A stretch of DNA of 64,000 bases from a virus: positions 62,001 through 126,000 of the IMG/VR virus record IMGVR_UViG_3300033148_006706. One strand, written 5' to 3'. Under the pieces are notes generated by a model that was not told the origin of the DNA, searched no databases, and saw nothing but the letters and a program-made list of their open reading frames with translations. Both the position numbers and the translations under genes were made by a program. Positions 18,902 to 28,245 of this stretch are shown here, one piece after another (position 1 is the first letter of the stretch; each line of letters begins with the position of its first letter).

Positions 18902-19003
18902 CTAGTTTTTTTCCTCTTCTGCACTAAAAAAAGAATTAAAAGATACTATAAGAAAAAAAATCAAAACGGCTTTTATTAAATACCTTATAATACTCCCTCC
19001 CAT
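18902..19003 (-). CDS. possible 33-residue membrane or secreted peptide
   Basis: A short frame overlapping the 3' end of the primase gene. Its product MGGSIIRYLIKAVLIFFLIV... ends in FFSAEEEKN, which looks like a signal peptide or single membrane helix. The ribosome binding site is weak, so this is tentative. The rest of the 18818-18984 gap holds only the inverted repeat and a possible 26-codon frame. Confidence 0.3.
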   Translation of the reverse strand: MGGSIIRYLIKAVLIFFLIVSFNSFFSAEEEKN

Positions 19004-20004
19004 GTTATCTTTTTATTCTTTATCTTATTATAAAAATCGTATTGAGATAACCGCCATTCTGCACTCTCTATAGGATGTTCAACAGCGTATTCTAGATCTT
19101 CCAGAGTACTGTCAGCAGGATCTTGACCTGCCCCCGGCATAAAAACAATGAGATAATCATAATCATAAAACTTATTTATTTGTGTAATCATAGAGCGTCC
19201 TGCATCATCGTTATCAGGAAACAATATAAGATTTTTCACTTTACTCAGCAGCTTCTTTTGACCGGTACCTAACGAACTACCTAGTGTTGCTACAACATTT
19301 TTAGAAATATACCTCCAGATACGAAAAGCACTTTTTATTCCCTCTACTACATATAAAGGCTTTCGCAAACTAATACCGTCCCAATTCCATAATATATCCG
19401 CCTTACTGCCTTTCGGGTAGATTACTTTCAATTTCTGCTCTTCCGTATAATCTCTGCATTCCATATTCACTATTTCGCCGTTCTCTAATAATGGAATACA
19501 TATTCTATCTTTAATAAATGTACCTTTCTTGTTTTCTTTAGAAAAAGAGATATACGCTTTATTTGTATAACGAATATCAAATTCATCTATCATTTCCTTA
19601 TTAACATTTATTTTTTTAAGATATGTAAGAACCTGCGAATTTGACAAAGGATTATATAAACGCCCACCTGATATTCTTAACTCTTTCTTTAATTGTTTCT
19701 TCTCTGCTATAAGTTGATTTTGACCTAATGTCTGATTAAAAAGCCTTGATAATACCTCATCGCTTTTAATATATTTACTATAATTTCCGTTAGAAAGTTT
19801 TGTAACAAATGCATAAAAATTGTACGTAGCACCGCAGCTCCAACATTTACAATAGCCGTTGTTTTTTAACATTGTCATTGAGGGATTCCTATCCCTATGA
19901 TTTTGATTTATACACCGAAATTTTATATATTTACCTTTATCTTCGAATTGTATTCCAAGTTCACGAACTATTGATAATATTTCAGTAGTCGTTAAGTAAA
20001 TCAT
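18985..20004 (-). CDS. DNA primase (CHC2 zinc finger plus TOPRIM)
   Basis: 339 residues. The N-terminal zinc finger (C31, H36, C54, C57; CINQNHRDRNPSM and CKCWSCG) matches bacterial/phage DnaG-type primases. A TOPRIM core follows with VVEGIKSAFR near residue 217 and FPDNDDAGRSM near 263, holding the metal-binding Glu and Asp residues. There is no fused helicase domain, so the replicative helicase must be separate. The start overlaps the stop of the upstream clamp-loader gene by 4 bases, indicating one operon. Confidence 0.85.
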   Translation of the reverse strand: MIYLTTTEILSIVRELGIQFEDKGKYIKFRCINQNHRDRNPSMTMLKNNGYCKCWSCGATYNFYAFVTKLSNGNYSKYIKSDEVLSRLFNQTLGQNQLIAEKKQLKKELRISGGRLYNPLSNSQVLTYLKKINVNKEMIDEFDIRYTNKAYISFSKENKKGTFIKDRICIPLLENGEIVNMECRDYTEEQKLKVIYPKGSKADILWNWDGISLRKPLYVVEGIKSAFRIWRYISKNVVATLGSSLGTGQKKLLSKVKNLILFPDNDDAGRSMITQINKFYDYDYLIVFMPGAGQDPADSTLEDLEYAVEHPIESAEWRLSQYDFYNKIKNKKITWEGVL

Positions 20005-21164
20005 CTTTTAACTTGCTCACGTACTTTATATTTTTCTCTTTTGCGTATTATTGGAATACTTCTTATTTTATTAATATACTTTAATAGAGCTGCTTTAAAA
20101 TATTTTTCATTAAATGAATATCCAACCCTTGATTTTTCAATATCTAAAACCGTATCTAACAATTTATTATAGTTTACGTTATTTACTATCTTAACAAATT
20201 CCTCCTCTTTAAATTCTTCAGGTAGTTTATTTAACTGATTAAATACACCAGCATCGACAAGATATTTATACATAAGATTATAAAGATATTCGTTTTCAAA
20301 TAAAGGGCTCTCTATTAAATTAAAAATACTATCTACTTTTTCGGCATTAAGTAAATTATGTATAAATTCAAACTGATTAGACTGATTCATAATACCCAAT
20401 TCTTTCTGTACTTCTTCTACAGTATATAACTCCCCTTCCATTACTCTATCAAGCATTTGTAAAGCATTACGATACGAACCAAGAGCATTGTTAGCTATTA
20501 ATAAAAGAATTTCGGGCGCTTCTTCTTCAAAAGTTTTAGGGAATCTTTTATCAGCATATAAAGTATCAACAAGATTGAAAAACACTTCTTTTATATATTT
20601 AAAAATATCTTCATAATTTGCCATGTAAAACTTATAAATTTCATATCGTGTCTTAAGGGCTAAATGAAACTTTTCACTCTCGGTAGTACAAAGAATAATA
20701 TATACGTTCTTACGAGGTTTTTCACTTAATAAAAGCATAGCCCCTTTTGCTTGAGCTGAATTTAACAAGTGTGCTTCATCAATTATTATTACCTTATTCT
20801 TATCAAAGAAAGGAACATAGGATAGCATATCCGATAAACTTTTAACCCCTTCTTTACCTAAATCCGTAGCATCTATATAAGTAGTATCCCGTTTAAACCT
20901 GCCATCGTTTATATCTTTACATGCTTCACATTTATTACAAGGCTCAACACAATCCTTTTTTATAATAGGTTCTTTACAATTGAGAATCTTAGCTATAATA
21001 AATGCCAGTGTGCTTTTACCCGTTCCACTATGACCTAGGAACATCATATAGGAAGGAAAATTATTTTTTAGACTTCTATTTTTAAATTCTTTTACTATTC
21101 TCTTATTGCCTTGCATTTCATCTAAAGTTTTTGGTCTATACTGTATTCCTAGCATATTACTCAT
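20001..21164 (-). CDS. dnaX: clamp loader ATPase, DNA polymerase III gamma/tau-like
   Basis: 387 residues with a typical DnaX AAA+ layout: YRPKTLDEMQGN at the start, Walker A GHSGTGKS at 44-51, a Cys-rich zinc module (C63, C72, C76, C79, C82), Walker B IIIDEAH at about 126-132, and a Sensor/arginine-finger region LALKTR. It would open and load the phage sliding clamp encoded at 60521-61600. A translation start overlaps the stop of a 59-codon gene (ATGA). A phage DnaX, as opposed to T4 gp44/62-type loaders, implies a bacterial-style clamp system. Confidence 0.85.
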   Translation of the reverse strand: MSNMLGIQYRPKTLDEMQGNKRIVKEFKNRSLKNNFPSYMMFLGHSGTGKSTLAFIIAKILNCKEPIIKKDCVEPCNKCEACKDINDGRFKRDTTYIDATDLGKEGVKSLSDMLSYVPFFDKNKVIIIDEAHLLNSAQAKGAMLLLSEKPRKNVYIILCTTESEKFHLALKTRYEIYKFYMANYEDIFKYIKEVFFNLVDTLYADKRFPKTFEEEAPEILLLIANNALGSYRNALQMLDRVMEGELYTVEEVQKELGIMNQSNQFEFIHNLLNAEKVDSIFNLIESPLFENEYLYNLMYKYLVDAGVFNQLNKLPEEFKEEEFVKIVNNVNYNKLLDTVLDIEKSRVGYSFNEKYFKAALLKYINKIRSIPIIRKREKYKVREQVKR

Positions 21165-21340
21165 CGTTGCTTTAATCTCCTTATTTTTCTATTTAAAATA
21201 TCACAATATTGTAAAGCTCGAATACTAAGTACATTAATTTGCAATCTCTCACTAATTCTATCTTTATCGTTTCCTTGATTATTAGATGAAAGATATTCAA
21301 TGTTGTTTAATATTTCTATAATTTGTTTCAATTCATTCAT
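21161..21340 (-). CDS. 59-residue hypothetical protein before dnaX
   Basis: This short gene starts at 21340 with an excellent ribosome binding site (GGAGG, seven bases upstream) and its TGA overlaps the dnaX ATG. The product is helical and charged (MNELKQIIEILNNIEYL..., ending DILNRKIRRLKQR). Its coupling to dnaX and its place directly after a terminator make it the first gene of the dnaX-primase operon. Function unknown. Confidence 0.7.
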   Translation of the reverse strand: MNELKQIIEILNNIEYLSSNNQGNDKDRISERLQINVLSIRALQYCDILNRKIRRLKQR

Positions 21341-21356
21341 TATACCGCCTCCATTT

Positions 21357-21395
21357 AAAAAATGGAGCCGAGCGATATATTTACCACTCAGCTCC
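21357..21395 (-). terminator. rho-independent terminator after rIIB
   Basis: On the minus strand an 11-bp stem (GGAGCTGAGTG / CGCTCGGCTCC with two G-U pairs) and a 10-base loop are followed by A then six T. It lies 10 bases past the rIIB stop and separates the rIIAB transcript from the dnaX-primase operon. Confidence 0.75.
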
Positions 21396-21404
21396 TGACG
21401 ATGA

Positions 21405-22619
21405 TTAGGAGGATTTATCTACTCTCTCAACCGAAGGGGCTAAGAGTTCTGGAACTGACAATTTTTTTCCATTCTTTTCGATACAAGCCACTAAATATCT
21501 TTTATATGATGTGGCCTGTTTATGACGTACACCATTCCTTATACGATAATTTTCCATAAATTCCATATTCTCAATTCTGTTAATTGCGTCATCTACTGTC
21601 TCATTGGCCTCGATAGTTGTTAGAATATATCCTTTATAATCATTATTAATATGTTGCCAATTTGCTTTTCGATATAATACTGAAAAATTTTCTAAATATT
21701 TTACTCCATCGTTTTCAGTAAGCCCATATTCATTTTCTAACCAATAATTGTAATAATCTTCTTTTTCTTCATATTCCTCCTCTCTATCTGCATCATCATC
21801 ATATATAAGATAATCACCATCAGATACAAAATAATCTTTAATTTTAGTATTTTTCCAATCTTCGATAATCTTCACTACTTCATACTTACATACTCTCATT
21901 TTAGCATTATTATAGTCTGCTGGTACAGTTACTACATCCTTTGGATTAACTTTTACTAATACAGTTACATCCCTTTCCGATTCTAATGTACCGTAGTAAA
22001 GCAAATAATTATAACTACATACATGAAAGCCATAAGAACATGTCATATATCTATCAGGATCAACTTTGTCCCTATCCATTTCAATTATTTCACCTGGAGA
22101 ATTATTTATACTCCTGGTATAAATGTCAACCAATATGCCCTCTTCATTCCTTATTACTTTCTTATAAGCTAAGAAACATCCATCCTCAGTAATTGGTAAA
22201 TTGTTGTGTTCTAAAAACAAATACAATTCGTTTACACTTTGTGGAGAGGGATTTTCCATCATGTTTTCAATAAACTTTACAATACTCTTCCAATCTCCTT
22301 GTTGATCAATAACTTCTTCAAGTCTGTCAACAATAGCGGATCTTATCACTGTATCTTTATACTTGATAAGCCCATTTTCAATGGTGATTGGACTATCTTT
22401 CAGATAATTTTCAAATTTTACTTTTCTGTCCAGTAGTTTCTTAAGACTTTGAACTAAACGACTAACGGAATCCTCATCCTCCCATTGATCAAAAGCAAGT
22501 AGCATGTGACTTACTGGCTTGTAGTTATCTTCGGTAGAATGAACAGCATAAGATACACCGTCCATATACAACTGAATTTCATCCTTTGTCATAAAAAACT
22601 GCAATCTGTTCTTATTCAT
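21405..22619 (-). CDS. rIIB: rIIB-like protein
   Basis: 404 residues. The central region matches T4 rIIB-type proteins: LFLEHNNLPITEDGCFLAYK near residue 155, then SYGFHVCSYNYL and VKVNPKDVVTVP. Longer than T4 rIIB (312 residues), with an acidic insert (DDDADREEEYEEKEDYY) and an extra C-terminal segment. T4 rIIA/rIIB form a membrane-associated pair involved in lysis control and exclusion phenotypes. Here rIIB lies 34 bases after rIIA in one operon ended by a terminator. Confidence 0.8.
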   Translation of the reverse strand: MNKNRLQFFMTKDEIQLYMDGVSYAVHSTEDNYKPVSHMLLAFDQWEDEDSVSRLVQSLKKLLDRKVKFENYLKDSPITIENGLIKYKDTVIRSAIVDRLEEVIDQQGDWKSIVKFIENMMENPSPQSVNELYLFLEHNNLPITEDGCFLAYKKVIRNEEGILVDIYTRSINNSPGEIIEMDRDKVDPDRYMTCSYGFHVCSYNYLLYYGTLESERDVTVLVKVNPKDVVTVPADYNNAKMRVCKYEVVKIIEDWKNTKIKDYFVSDGDYLIYDDDADREEEYEEKEDYYNYWLENEYGLTENDGVKYLENFSVLYRKANWQHINNDYKGYILTTIEANETVDDAINRIENMEFMENYRIRNGVRHKQATSYKRYLVACIEKNGKKLSVPELLAPSVERVDKSS

Positions 22620-22653
22620 TTTATTTATCCTCCTAATATATAATATATATTTT

Positions 22654-24891
22654 TTATTGATAGTTTTTAAGTAAATCTATCAATATCTTCACATTTTCTT
22701 CTTTTATTCCTACTCCATAATAGTCCTCTATTGAATCCTTGTCCACTATTTTTAATATCGGGTATTTATCTTCTACCTTTTTAAGCAAATCGCTTGTTTT
22801 TATAAACATTTCCGATAATTTTTTATTATTTAATACATCAAATTCATCTACAGAATATTCAAAATCGTATATTATTTTTTTCAAATTCTTTAAATCCCTC
22901 TCAATTTCCGGTATACTACCTTTTCCTTTTTTTCTATTAATTAACTCTTTCACATCTTTGTCACTCTCAAATACTTTTTTATCACAATCGTCAACTATCT
23001 CTAGTATAGTTACAAGTTTTCTTTCAATATATGATAAGGATTTATCATGATGCATTAAAAAACTTGTATATCCATATTGTTTTATAGCTTTAGAGCTATT
23101 AAATTTTTCTTTCAATAATACTTCTATTGATTTAAAGAATGGTTTGAATTTTGTTAATTTTTTAAATCTTTTCGTGTTAATTTCGTATCCATTAATTACA
23201 AATATTGGAATACTGTCATTAAGCACTTCAAGACTTTTCAAAATATCTAATTTTAAATTAGGAACTCTTCTATTTTCATCTCTAACATCTTTATACGAAT
23301 TTCTATATCTTATTACATAGTATAACTGTGAATTATTCTTGTATATATCACTTTCTAGCAATTCTTTATATGTAAAACTTTTATTTATGCCATCGCAGTT
23401 ATGTAAAATAGTATAAAATCTATTACTATCTTTATTTTCTGTAGCAGAAGAGTCTGTTTTACTTCTCTCTCTACCTGGTTTTCTTATATATTTAAGTTCA
23501 CTTATCTTATTTAGCTCTCCATCAACTCCCAATTTTTGAATATAATCTTCTGGAATGACTAATGCATGAAAGTTATATTGTCTCATGTTTTGTTTTAATT
23601 TGTATATTCCGCTATTTGGATTATTTTCATCATTTATAAAAATTTTTGTCTTAGGAGACCCGATTTCACTATAAGAAATAAATGAATTTAAAACAGATGA
23701 TTTTAAAACTACTCTATCTTCATAAGTATCATAAAAAGAACCTTTTTTTTGAACTTTAAAAAATTTTATTTTCTTTCTATCATCACTATTATCTATTTCC
23801 AATGCCTTTTGTAAAGGTTTTCCTTTATACCAAACGTTTCTATTAATAAAATCACGAAAAAAATCAACTTTAGAAACGATAGTATAGTAACTTCTAATCA
23901 CTTCTAACAATGTCTTATTATCACTGAAATATTCTTCTTGAATTTCATCTTGAACTTTCTTTACAATTTCTTTTAATTTTAATATAAGATTATTTACAGT
24001 TCGTGTATCTAATGAAAGCGCCTCCCTACTTGGGGCAATATCAAGCTTACCAATTGGAAATTCTATCACTATAAGTAAACTACGAAGAAAATGCGTAATG
24101 ATAGTCTTAAGCTCATTGTTTAAAAGATTGCTATCAGATATCAACCCCGATTTTGATAACGAATCAACTCTATATTCAACGTTCCCTTGCACAGCAATAA
24201 GACCGTTGTTATATCGTCCTTTATATATTCTCCAATCACTTCCTTTAAATATAGCATCTTTAGGGTATTCAAGTGGAGCAAAATCACCTTCTCCACCTAT
24301 AACTCTTGGCTTAATCCGAAAGGGGCGAAATACTTCTTTAGCGTTTGCCTCCCACATGTAAAAGTCTCCCTTATCTACTTCAACTTGTACTTTAACTCCA
24401 TTATGCTCAGAAGTACTCATCTCTGTTACTTTTGAAATACAAGGAATGTTTTCCTCATTAAGATAACAGGCATAGATTTTCTTTTCCCCATTATATACCG
24501 ACTCAACAGTAAAGGATTCCTTATACGCAAAAGGAGATTTACTCCCCAAACCCAAGACACCCACAAAGTCATTGCTTTCAGTTTTATCGCTTCCAAAATA
24601 GCTACTGTATAACGATAAAACTTTTTCCTCACTCATTCCTGTACCATAGTCTTTAACATAGAAGTATGGTTCAAGGGAATTAGGAAGATGCACTTCAAAT
24701 GGTTCTCTTTCTTTACCTGCCTCTACATGTGAATCGTATGCATTGGTAGAGAGCTCACGAATAACAGCCTTTATTTTATTTGTATATAATTTATCTGAGA
24801 GAATTTGAAAAGCTTTTGGACTGGCAGTGATAGAAAAATTCTGCCCTTGGAGATTAGTTTTTACATTCTTTTTCTTAATCACTAATTGCAT
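22654..24891 (-). CDS. rIIA: rIIA-like GHKL ATPase
   Basis: 745 residues with a GHKL ATPase N-terminus: N-box RELSTNAYDSHVEAG near residue 45, VKDYGTGMS near 78 and GVLGLGSKSPFAY near 110. T4 rIIA has this architecture. The order rIIA-rIIB and the adjacent spacing match T4. The C-terminal half is long, lysine-rich and helical. An in-frame RBS GGAGGG precedes the ATG. This pair is one of the clearest T4-like marks in a genome that otherwise uses a family A polymerase and a DnaX loader. Confidence 0.85.
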   Translation of the reverse strand: MQLVIKKKNVKTNLQGQNFSITASPKAFQILSDKLYTNKIKAVIRELSTNAYDSHVEAGKEREPFEVHLPNSLEPYFYVKDYGTGMSEEKVLSLYSSYFGSDKTESNDFVGVLGLGSKSPFAYKESFTVESVYNGEKKIYACYLNEENIPCISKVTEMSTSEHNGVKVQVEVDKGDFYMWEANAKEVFRPFRIKPRVIGGEGDFAPLEYPKDAIFKGSDWRIYKGRYNNGLIAVQGNVEYRVDSLSKSGLISDSNLLNNELKTIITHFLRSLLIVIEFPIGKLDIAPSREALSLDTRTVNNLILKLKEIVKKVQDEIQEEYFSDNKTLLEVIRSYYTIVSKVDFFRDFINRNVWYKGKPLQKALEIDNSDDRKKIKFFKVQKKGSFYDTYEDRVVLKSSVLNSFISYSEIGSPKTKIFINDENNPNSGIYKLKQNMRQYNFHALVIPEDYIQKLGVDGELNKISELKYIRKPGRERSKTDSSATENKDSNRFYTILHNCDGINKSFTYKELLESDIYKNNSQLYYVIRYRNSYKDVRDENRRVPNLKLDILKSLEVLNDSIPIFVINGYEINTKRFKKLTKFKPFFKSIEVLLKEKFNSSKAIKQYGYTSFLMHHDKSLSYIERKLVTILEIVDDCDKKVFESDKDVKELINRKKGKGSIPEIERDLKNLKKIIYDFEYSVDEFDVLNNKKLSEMFIKTSDLLKKVEDKYPILKIVDKDSIEDYYGVGIKEENVKILIDLLKNYQ

Positions 24892-24975
24892 TTTAAGTCC
24901 CTCCTAATCATTTATTGTTATCTATTAATAATATATAAATTTTTGCCAATTTTTTTAAATTTTTTTTTAAAAAAT
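24892..24975 (-). promoter_or_regulatory. AT-rich promoter region for rIIA-rIIB
   Basis: The 84-base gap contains TTGGCA followed by AT-only sequence with TATATT and TATTAT boxes and then the rIIA ribosome binding site. The -35-like box is good, but the spacing to any single -10 box is not ideal, so the exact promoter is uncertain. Confidence 0.4.
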
Positions 24976-25956
24976 TTATTTTTTTAAACGCCGTCTTATT
25001 TTCTTTTCTATTCTTCCTGGCACATCTCCTACATAATCTTTCTCAATTTCCCTCACAATTTCTTTTTCTACCGTAGATTCTTCATTTTTTATAATAGGAG
25101 AGGATTCTATTTTTTCCCTTTTAGGTTCTGCTAGAGCAGCAGGTTTCAGTTTTACACGTTTCTCATCTTTTTTACTTTTCTTTTTAATCCCTTTATTTTT
25201 TCTTTTATCGCTATTATAAAACTCTATTGATACATTACCCGCTACCATAAGCAGTACAGCAAAGGGGTCAAATACAACACATAGAAGAATAATAAGAACA
25301 CGAGCTGCATTATCATAAAAATCTTGCGCATTTTTTTCTCCATAAATAATCATTGCTATATATTTAACTGGGCCTACGTTCACTTCATAAGACTCCTTTT
25401 CATTTTTTAACTTATAAATTTGATCTTGATACTGAGCAATATTATCTTCTGCTTGTTTAATACGATTTCTTAATTCAATTCTTTCGCTTTCCTGTTCCTC
25501 TCTTTTTTTCAAAGCTATCGTTATAACATTTAAATCAATATAACTTTGTAAAGCGTCATCTAATAAATTAATATCTTTTTGAGCTCGATCTATTTCTCTC
25601 CGTTCACGTTTAATTAAGTTTTCAAGTCTTTCTATTTCATTATCATATCGGATTGCTACAACTCTTTGTCCTACATAAGCTTTTGACAAATATCCAAAAA
25701 TCCCAATAGTTGAAATAATAATAAGAATAATAATAGCAATAAAGAAATAAACTTTGATAAGATTTTTAGATTTTTTCCATGTACTATAGAGCCAGAGAGT
25801 GGCAGATATTTTAGCCAACTCCATAGAGGCGCCCATTATCGTAACTCCCCATAAAGCGCCGCTAAATATGGTGCGTATACCTGTAATAGAGAAAATTGCT
25901 GATATAATAGAAAGAACAACAGCAGATATTATTGAGAGAATCCCTATTATAGGCAT
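24976..25956 (-). CDS. membrane protein with cytoplasmic coiled coil
   Basis: 326 residues. Three N-terminal hydrophobic helices (about 5-25, 30-50 and 67-90, including GALWGVTIMGASMELAKI) are followed by a long coiled coil (about 103-190), a further membrane helix (about 215-237, ARVLIILLCVVFDPFAVLLMV) and a Lys-rich tail. The GxxMELAK helix and overall layout recall coil-containing membrane proteins common in marine and T4-like phages, role unknown. There is no ribosome binding site; ACTAATATATT runs directly into the ATG. Confidence 0.65.
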   Translation of the reverse strand: MPIIGILSIISAVVLSIISAIFSITGIRTIFSGALWGVTIMGASMELAKISATLWLYSTWKKSKNLIKVYFFIAIIILIIISTIGIFGYLSKAYVGQRVVAIRYDNEIERLENLIKRERREIDRAQKDINLLDDALQSYIDLNVITIALKKREEQESERIELRNRIKQAEDNIAQYQDQIYKLKNEKESYEVNVGPVKYIAMIIYGEKNAQDFYDNAARVLIILLCVVFDPFAVLLMVAGNVSIEFYNSDKRKNKGIKKKSKKDEKRVKLKPAALAEPKREKIESSPIIKNEESTVEKEIVREIEKDYVGDVPGRIEKKIRRRLKK

Positions 25957-25978
25957 AATATATTAGTTAACGGAGGTT

Positions 25979-26434
25979 TTAAAAAGTCTCTATGACATCA
26001 ATTTCTCGTATCTTCTCCTCCAATTTCTCTCGTAATATATTCTTACTTTTGCGATAACTTGTATCTCTAGAATCGATATAATAAAGTAACTCATATATCT
26101 GCTCACCTGTCAGCTCGATAAATATATCATGTGGTTGCATCAACAATTTTAAAGTATCTCGGCTAACGAGTCTAAAATCATTTCTTTTACAAGGGCCTAG
26201 AAATCCTAAATCTCCATTTAGAATATCCACCCCCATAAACCCTTCTTCTTCTGAAATATTCAATGCCGGATTTTCAGTCCACACTACACGACCTATAATT
26301 TCTCCGTTTGTAACTATGTCTCCAGTTTTAAATTGAATATGAGGGGTCTTTTTATACTCTTCGATTTGTTTTCTTTTATATTCCTCTTCTAATTTATCTA
26401 TAGCATCTCTTAATTTTTGAAAAATTTCTTCCAT
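25979..26434 (-). CDS. hypothetical protein (151 residues)
   Basis: Starts at 26434 after AGGAG. A helical N-terminus (MEEIFQKLRDAIDKLEEEYK), a small beta domain with FKTGDIVTNGEIIGRVVW (SH3-like look) and a helical C-terminus. The first 17 codons are duplicated in the vestigial frame at 26681-26761, showing this gene's 5' end took part in a tandem duplication. No family was recognised. Confidence 0.6.
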   Translation of the reverse strand: MEEIFQKLRDAIDKLEEEYKRKQIEEYKKTPHIQFKTGDIVTNGEIIGRVVWTENPALNISEEEGFMGVDILNGDLGFLGPCKRNDFRLVSRDTLKLLMQPHDIFIELTGEQIYELLYYIDSRDTSYRKSKNILREKLEEKIREIDVIETF

Positions 26435-26700
26435 ATTTTACTCCTGTTTTTAATTTTTATTTTTCTTTCTAATCGTTCTTGAAATCCGATAAGAGCTAAA
26501 GCAAATTCCAGCACAAAATATTCTCTTGCAATATCTGTGTTACTATAAAACCGTTCTCCTAATATCCGATTATTAATAGCTTCGGTGATTTGATTAATAT
26601 CCTGAATGAATGCGATTTCATTATCTTCTGACAATTCCTGTAAAAATGAAAAACCAACAGTAAACAATACCATTAGAATTTCACATATAATCTTTTGCAT
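26410..26700 (-). CDS. signal-peptide protein, truncated duplicate copy
   Basis: 96 residues. The first 72 are nearly identical to the intact copy at 26784-27194 (signal peptide, then ELSEDNEIAFIQDINQITEA). Alignment of the DNA shows about 167 bases lost just after FQER, so the frame runs through the intergenic RBS region and into the next gene, ending in KIWKKFFKN. The result is a copy lacking the last 60 residues of the family. It keeps a good RBS (GGGGAG), so it may still be expressed, and it overlaps the start of the next gene by 25 bases. Confidence 0.6.
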   Translation of the reverse strand: MQKIICEILMVLFTVGFSFLQELSEDNEIAFIQDINQITEAINNRILGERFYSNTDIAREYFVLEFALALIGFQERLERKIKIKNRSKIWKKFFKN

Positions 26701-26761
26701 ATTTATACTCCCCTTCTAATTTGTCTATAGCATCTCTTAATCTTTGAAAAATTTCTTCCAT
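26681..26761 (-). pseudogene. vestigial start of the 151-residue gene inside the duplication
   Basis: The minus-strand frame MEEIFQRLRDAIDKLEGEYK repeats the first residues of the gene at 25979-26434 and then stops after 26 codons, where the second copy of the signal-peptide gene begins. It marks one junction of a tandem duplication whose left period is 327 bases (ATG 26761 versus ATG 26434). Confidence 0.65.
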
Positions 26762-26783
26762 ATTTTACTCCTGTTTTTAATTT

Positions 26784-27194
26784 TTATTCCCCTTCCCAAA
26801 CTTTCTCTTTTAATACCTCTTTAAGAGTTACATTATGCCAATTAATATTTTCTTTCCTATACTCATCGAAAAGGTATTCTACCATGTAGCCCAATATTCT
26901 TGATATTTTAATATCGTTTATCATTTCGATTTTATTTTCCTCACTTAAAAAACCGTAATTATCAATTCGTTCTTGAAATTCAATAAGAGCTAAAGCAAAT
27001 CCCAGCACAAAATATTCTCTTGCAATATCTGTGCTACTATAAAACCGTTCTCCTAATATCCGATTATTAATAGCTTCGGTGATTTGATTAATATCCTGAA
27101 TGAATGCGATTTCATCATCTTCTGACAATTCTTGTGAAAATGAAAAACCAACAATAAACAATACCATTAGAATTACACACATAATCTTTTTCAT
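26784..27194 (-). CDS. small exported protein with signal peptide (intact copy)
   Basis: 136 residues with a classic signal peptide (MKKIMCVILMVLFIVGFSFS, cleavage probably before QELS). The mature part is helical and acidic (EDDEIAFIQDINQITEAI...). RBS AAAGGAG is good. It is the parent-like copy of the truncated duplicate downstream. A periplasmic or surface role such as superinfection exclusion is conceivable, but nothing in the sequence proves it. Confidence 0.65.
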   Translation of the reverse strand: MKKIMCVILMVLFIVGFSFSQELSEDDEIAFIQDINQITEAINNRILGERFYSSTDIAREYFVLGFALALIEFQERIDNYGFLSEENKIEMINDIKISRILGYMVEYLFDEYRKENINWHNVTLKEVLKEKVWEGE

Positions 27195-27221
27195 ATTTAT
27201 ACTCCTTTGTCTTTAAATTTT

Positions 27222-27407
27222 TTATAAGTTTTCTATATTGATCAATTCTCCATGCTCAGCATTAAAATCAAATCTTCTTCCTTCTGCATAGATACTATTA
27301 TCAATAATTTTAAAATTGCTGTTTAACAGCACAAATAAGGCTTTAAATTTTTCAAAGTCATTACTTAAACCGCTAATTTTAATAATTTCACTTGGTACTC
27401 TCATCAT
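27222..27407 (-). CDS. hypothetical protein (61 residues)
   Basis: Starts at 27407 with GGGGG five bases upstream and overlaps the preceding stop by 4 bases. Small alpha/beta-like product (SEIIKISGLSNDFEKFKALF) without recognised motifs. Part of the thymidylate kinase operon. Confidence 0.5.
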   Translation of the reverse strand: MMRVPSEIIKISGLSNDFEKFKALFVLLNSNFKIIDNSIYAEGRRFDFNAEHGELINIENL

Positions 27408-27607
27408 ATTACCCCCTTACTATCATTTATTTGAAATTTACCACAATAATCTTCCGCTCCGTATGTTACAGGAAACCGCTCGGGATTTCTTGTAACATTT
27501 GATATCGTAACAGATATCGCAGGAGGATTAAACCTGCATTCTCCTATTTTCTTATTATTTAATTTTTGTTTCCAATATAAACAATCTTTACATGTATACC
27601 TGCTCAT
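27404..27607 (-). CDS. small four-Cys (zinc-binding-type) protein
   Basis: 67 residues from ATG 27607, ten bases after GGGGG; a GTG three codons earlier touches the RBS and is rejected. The pattern CKDCLYW...GECRFNPP...FP...YCGKF is a recurrent small phage/prophage family with four Cys likely binding a metal. Function unknown. Located immediately downstream of the kinase gene. Confidence 0.6.
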   Translation of the reverse strand: MSRYTCKDCLYWKQKLNNKKIGECRFNPPAISVTISNVTRNPERFPVTYGAEDYCGKFQINDSKGVI

Positions 27608-27612
27608 AAATT

Positions 27613-28245
27613 TCACACCCCCATTACTTTTTTAAGAGTTTCTTCAACATTATTTCCGGGAATTACTCTATTAAAATTATACTTTTGAGACAAATACTCG
27701 TATGCAATTCTTACTCTTTGAATAGATTCTGTATCCATGTTTTCGTATATATCATTTACGTTTTTTTCTTCTTTTATATCAGCAATTTGAAAAGGGAAAT
27801 AAAATACCATATCAGGTTCAAGATTCAGAACTGATATTTTACTTAAAAAGTATGAAAGTTGTAAATCTTTATCCAGATCATATTTATATATAATTTGCTT
27901 CCCATACAATTGATAAGCAAATGTACTATACCACCACCGGTCACAAATTACGGTTTTCCCATCTTTTAAAGCGGGCAATACTATCTTAGTGACATGCTCT
28001 ACTTTATCAGCAAGAAATAGAAAAAAATTTGTTAAATCATGAATTTGCCAACGCTTATCCTTGCATAAACTCCTAAGCAAGGGGGCTAAAATACCATAAT
28101 TATCATCCCCAGGTTGAAATGTAAATATCGCTTTAATTCCTGTATTATTTAAATATTTTACCATCGCTCTAGCAACAGATGTCTTGCCTGTTTTATCTAT
28201 TCCCTCGAATACTATTAGCTTATTTCTAAATTTATCTAGTTTCAT
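27613..28245 (-). CDS. tmk: thymidylate kinase
   Basis: 210 residues. P-loop FEGIDKTGKTS at 13-23, DRWWYST near residue 106 (the DRY/DRW motif of thymidylate kinases) and overall length match Tmk. It phosphorylates dTMP to dTDP and would support dTTP supply during replication of an AT-rich genome. The lid region is short. Operon with the two small downstream genes. Confidence 0.85.
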   Translation of the reverse strand: MKLDKFRNKLIVFEGIDKTGKTSVARAMVKYLNNTGIKAIFTFQPGDDNYGILAPLLRSLCKDKRWQIHDLTNFFLFLADKVEHVTKIVLPALKDGKTVICDRWWYSTFAYQLYGKQIIYKYDLDKDLQLSYFLSKISVLNLEPDMVFYFPFQIADIKEEKNVNDIYENMDTESIQRVRIAYEYLSQKYNFNRVIPGNNVEETLKKVMGV

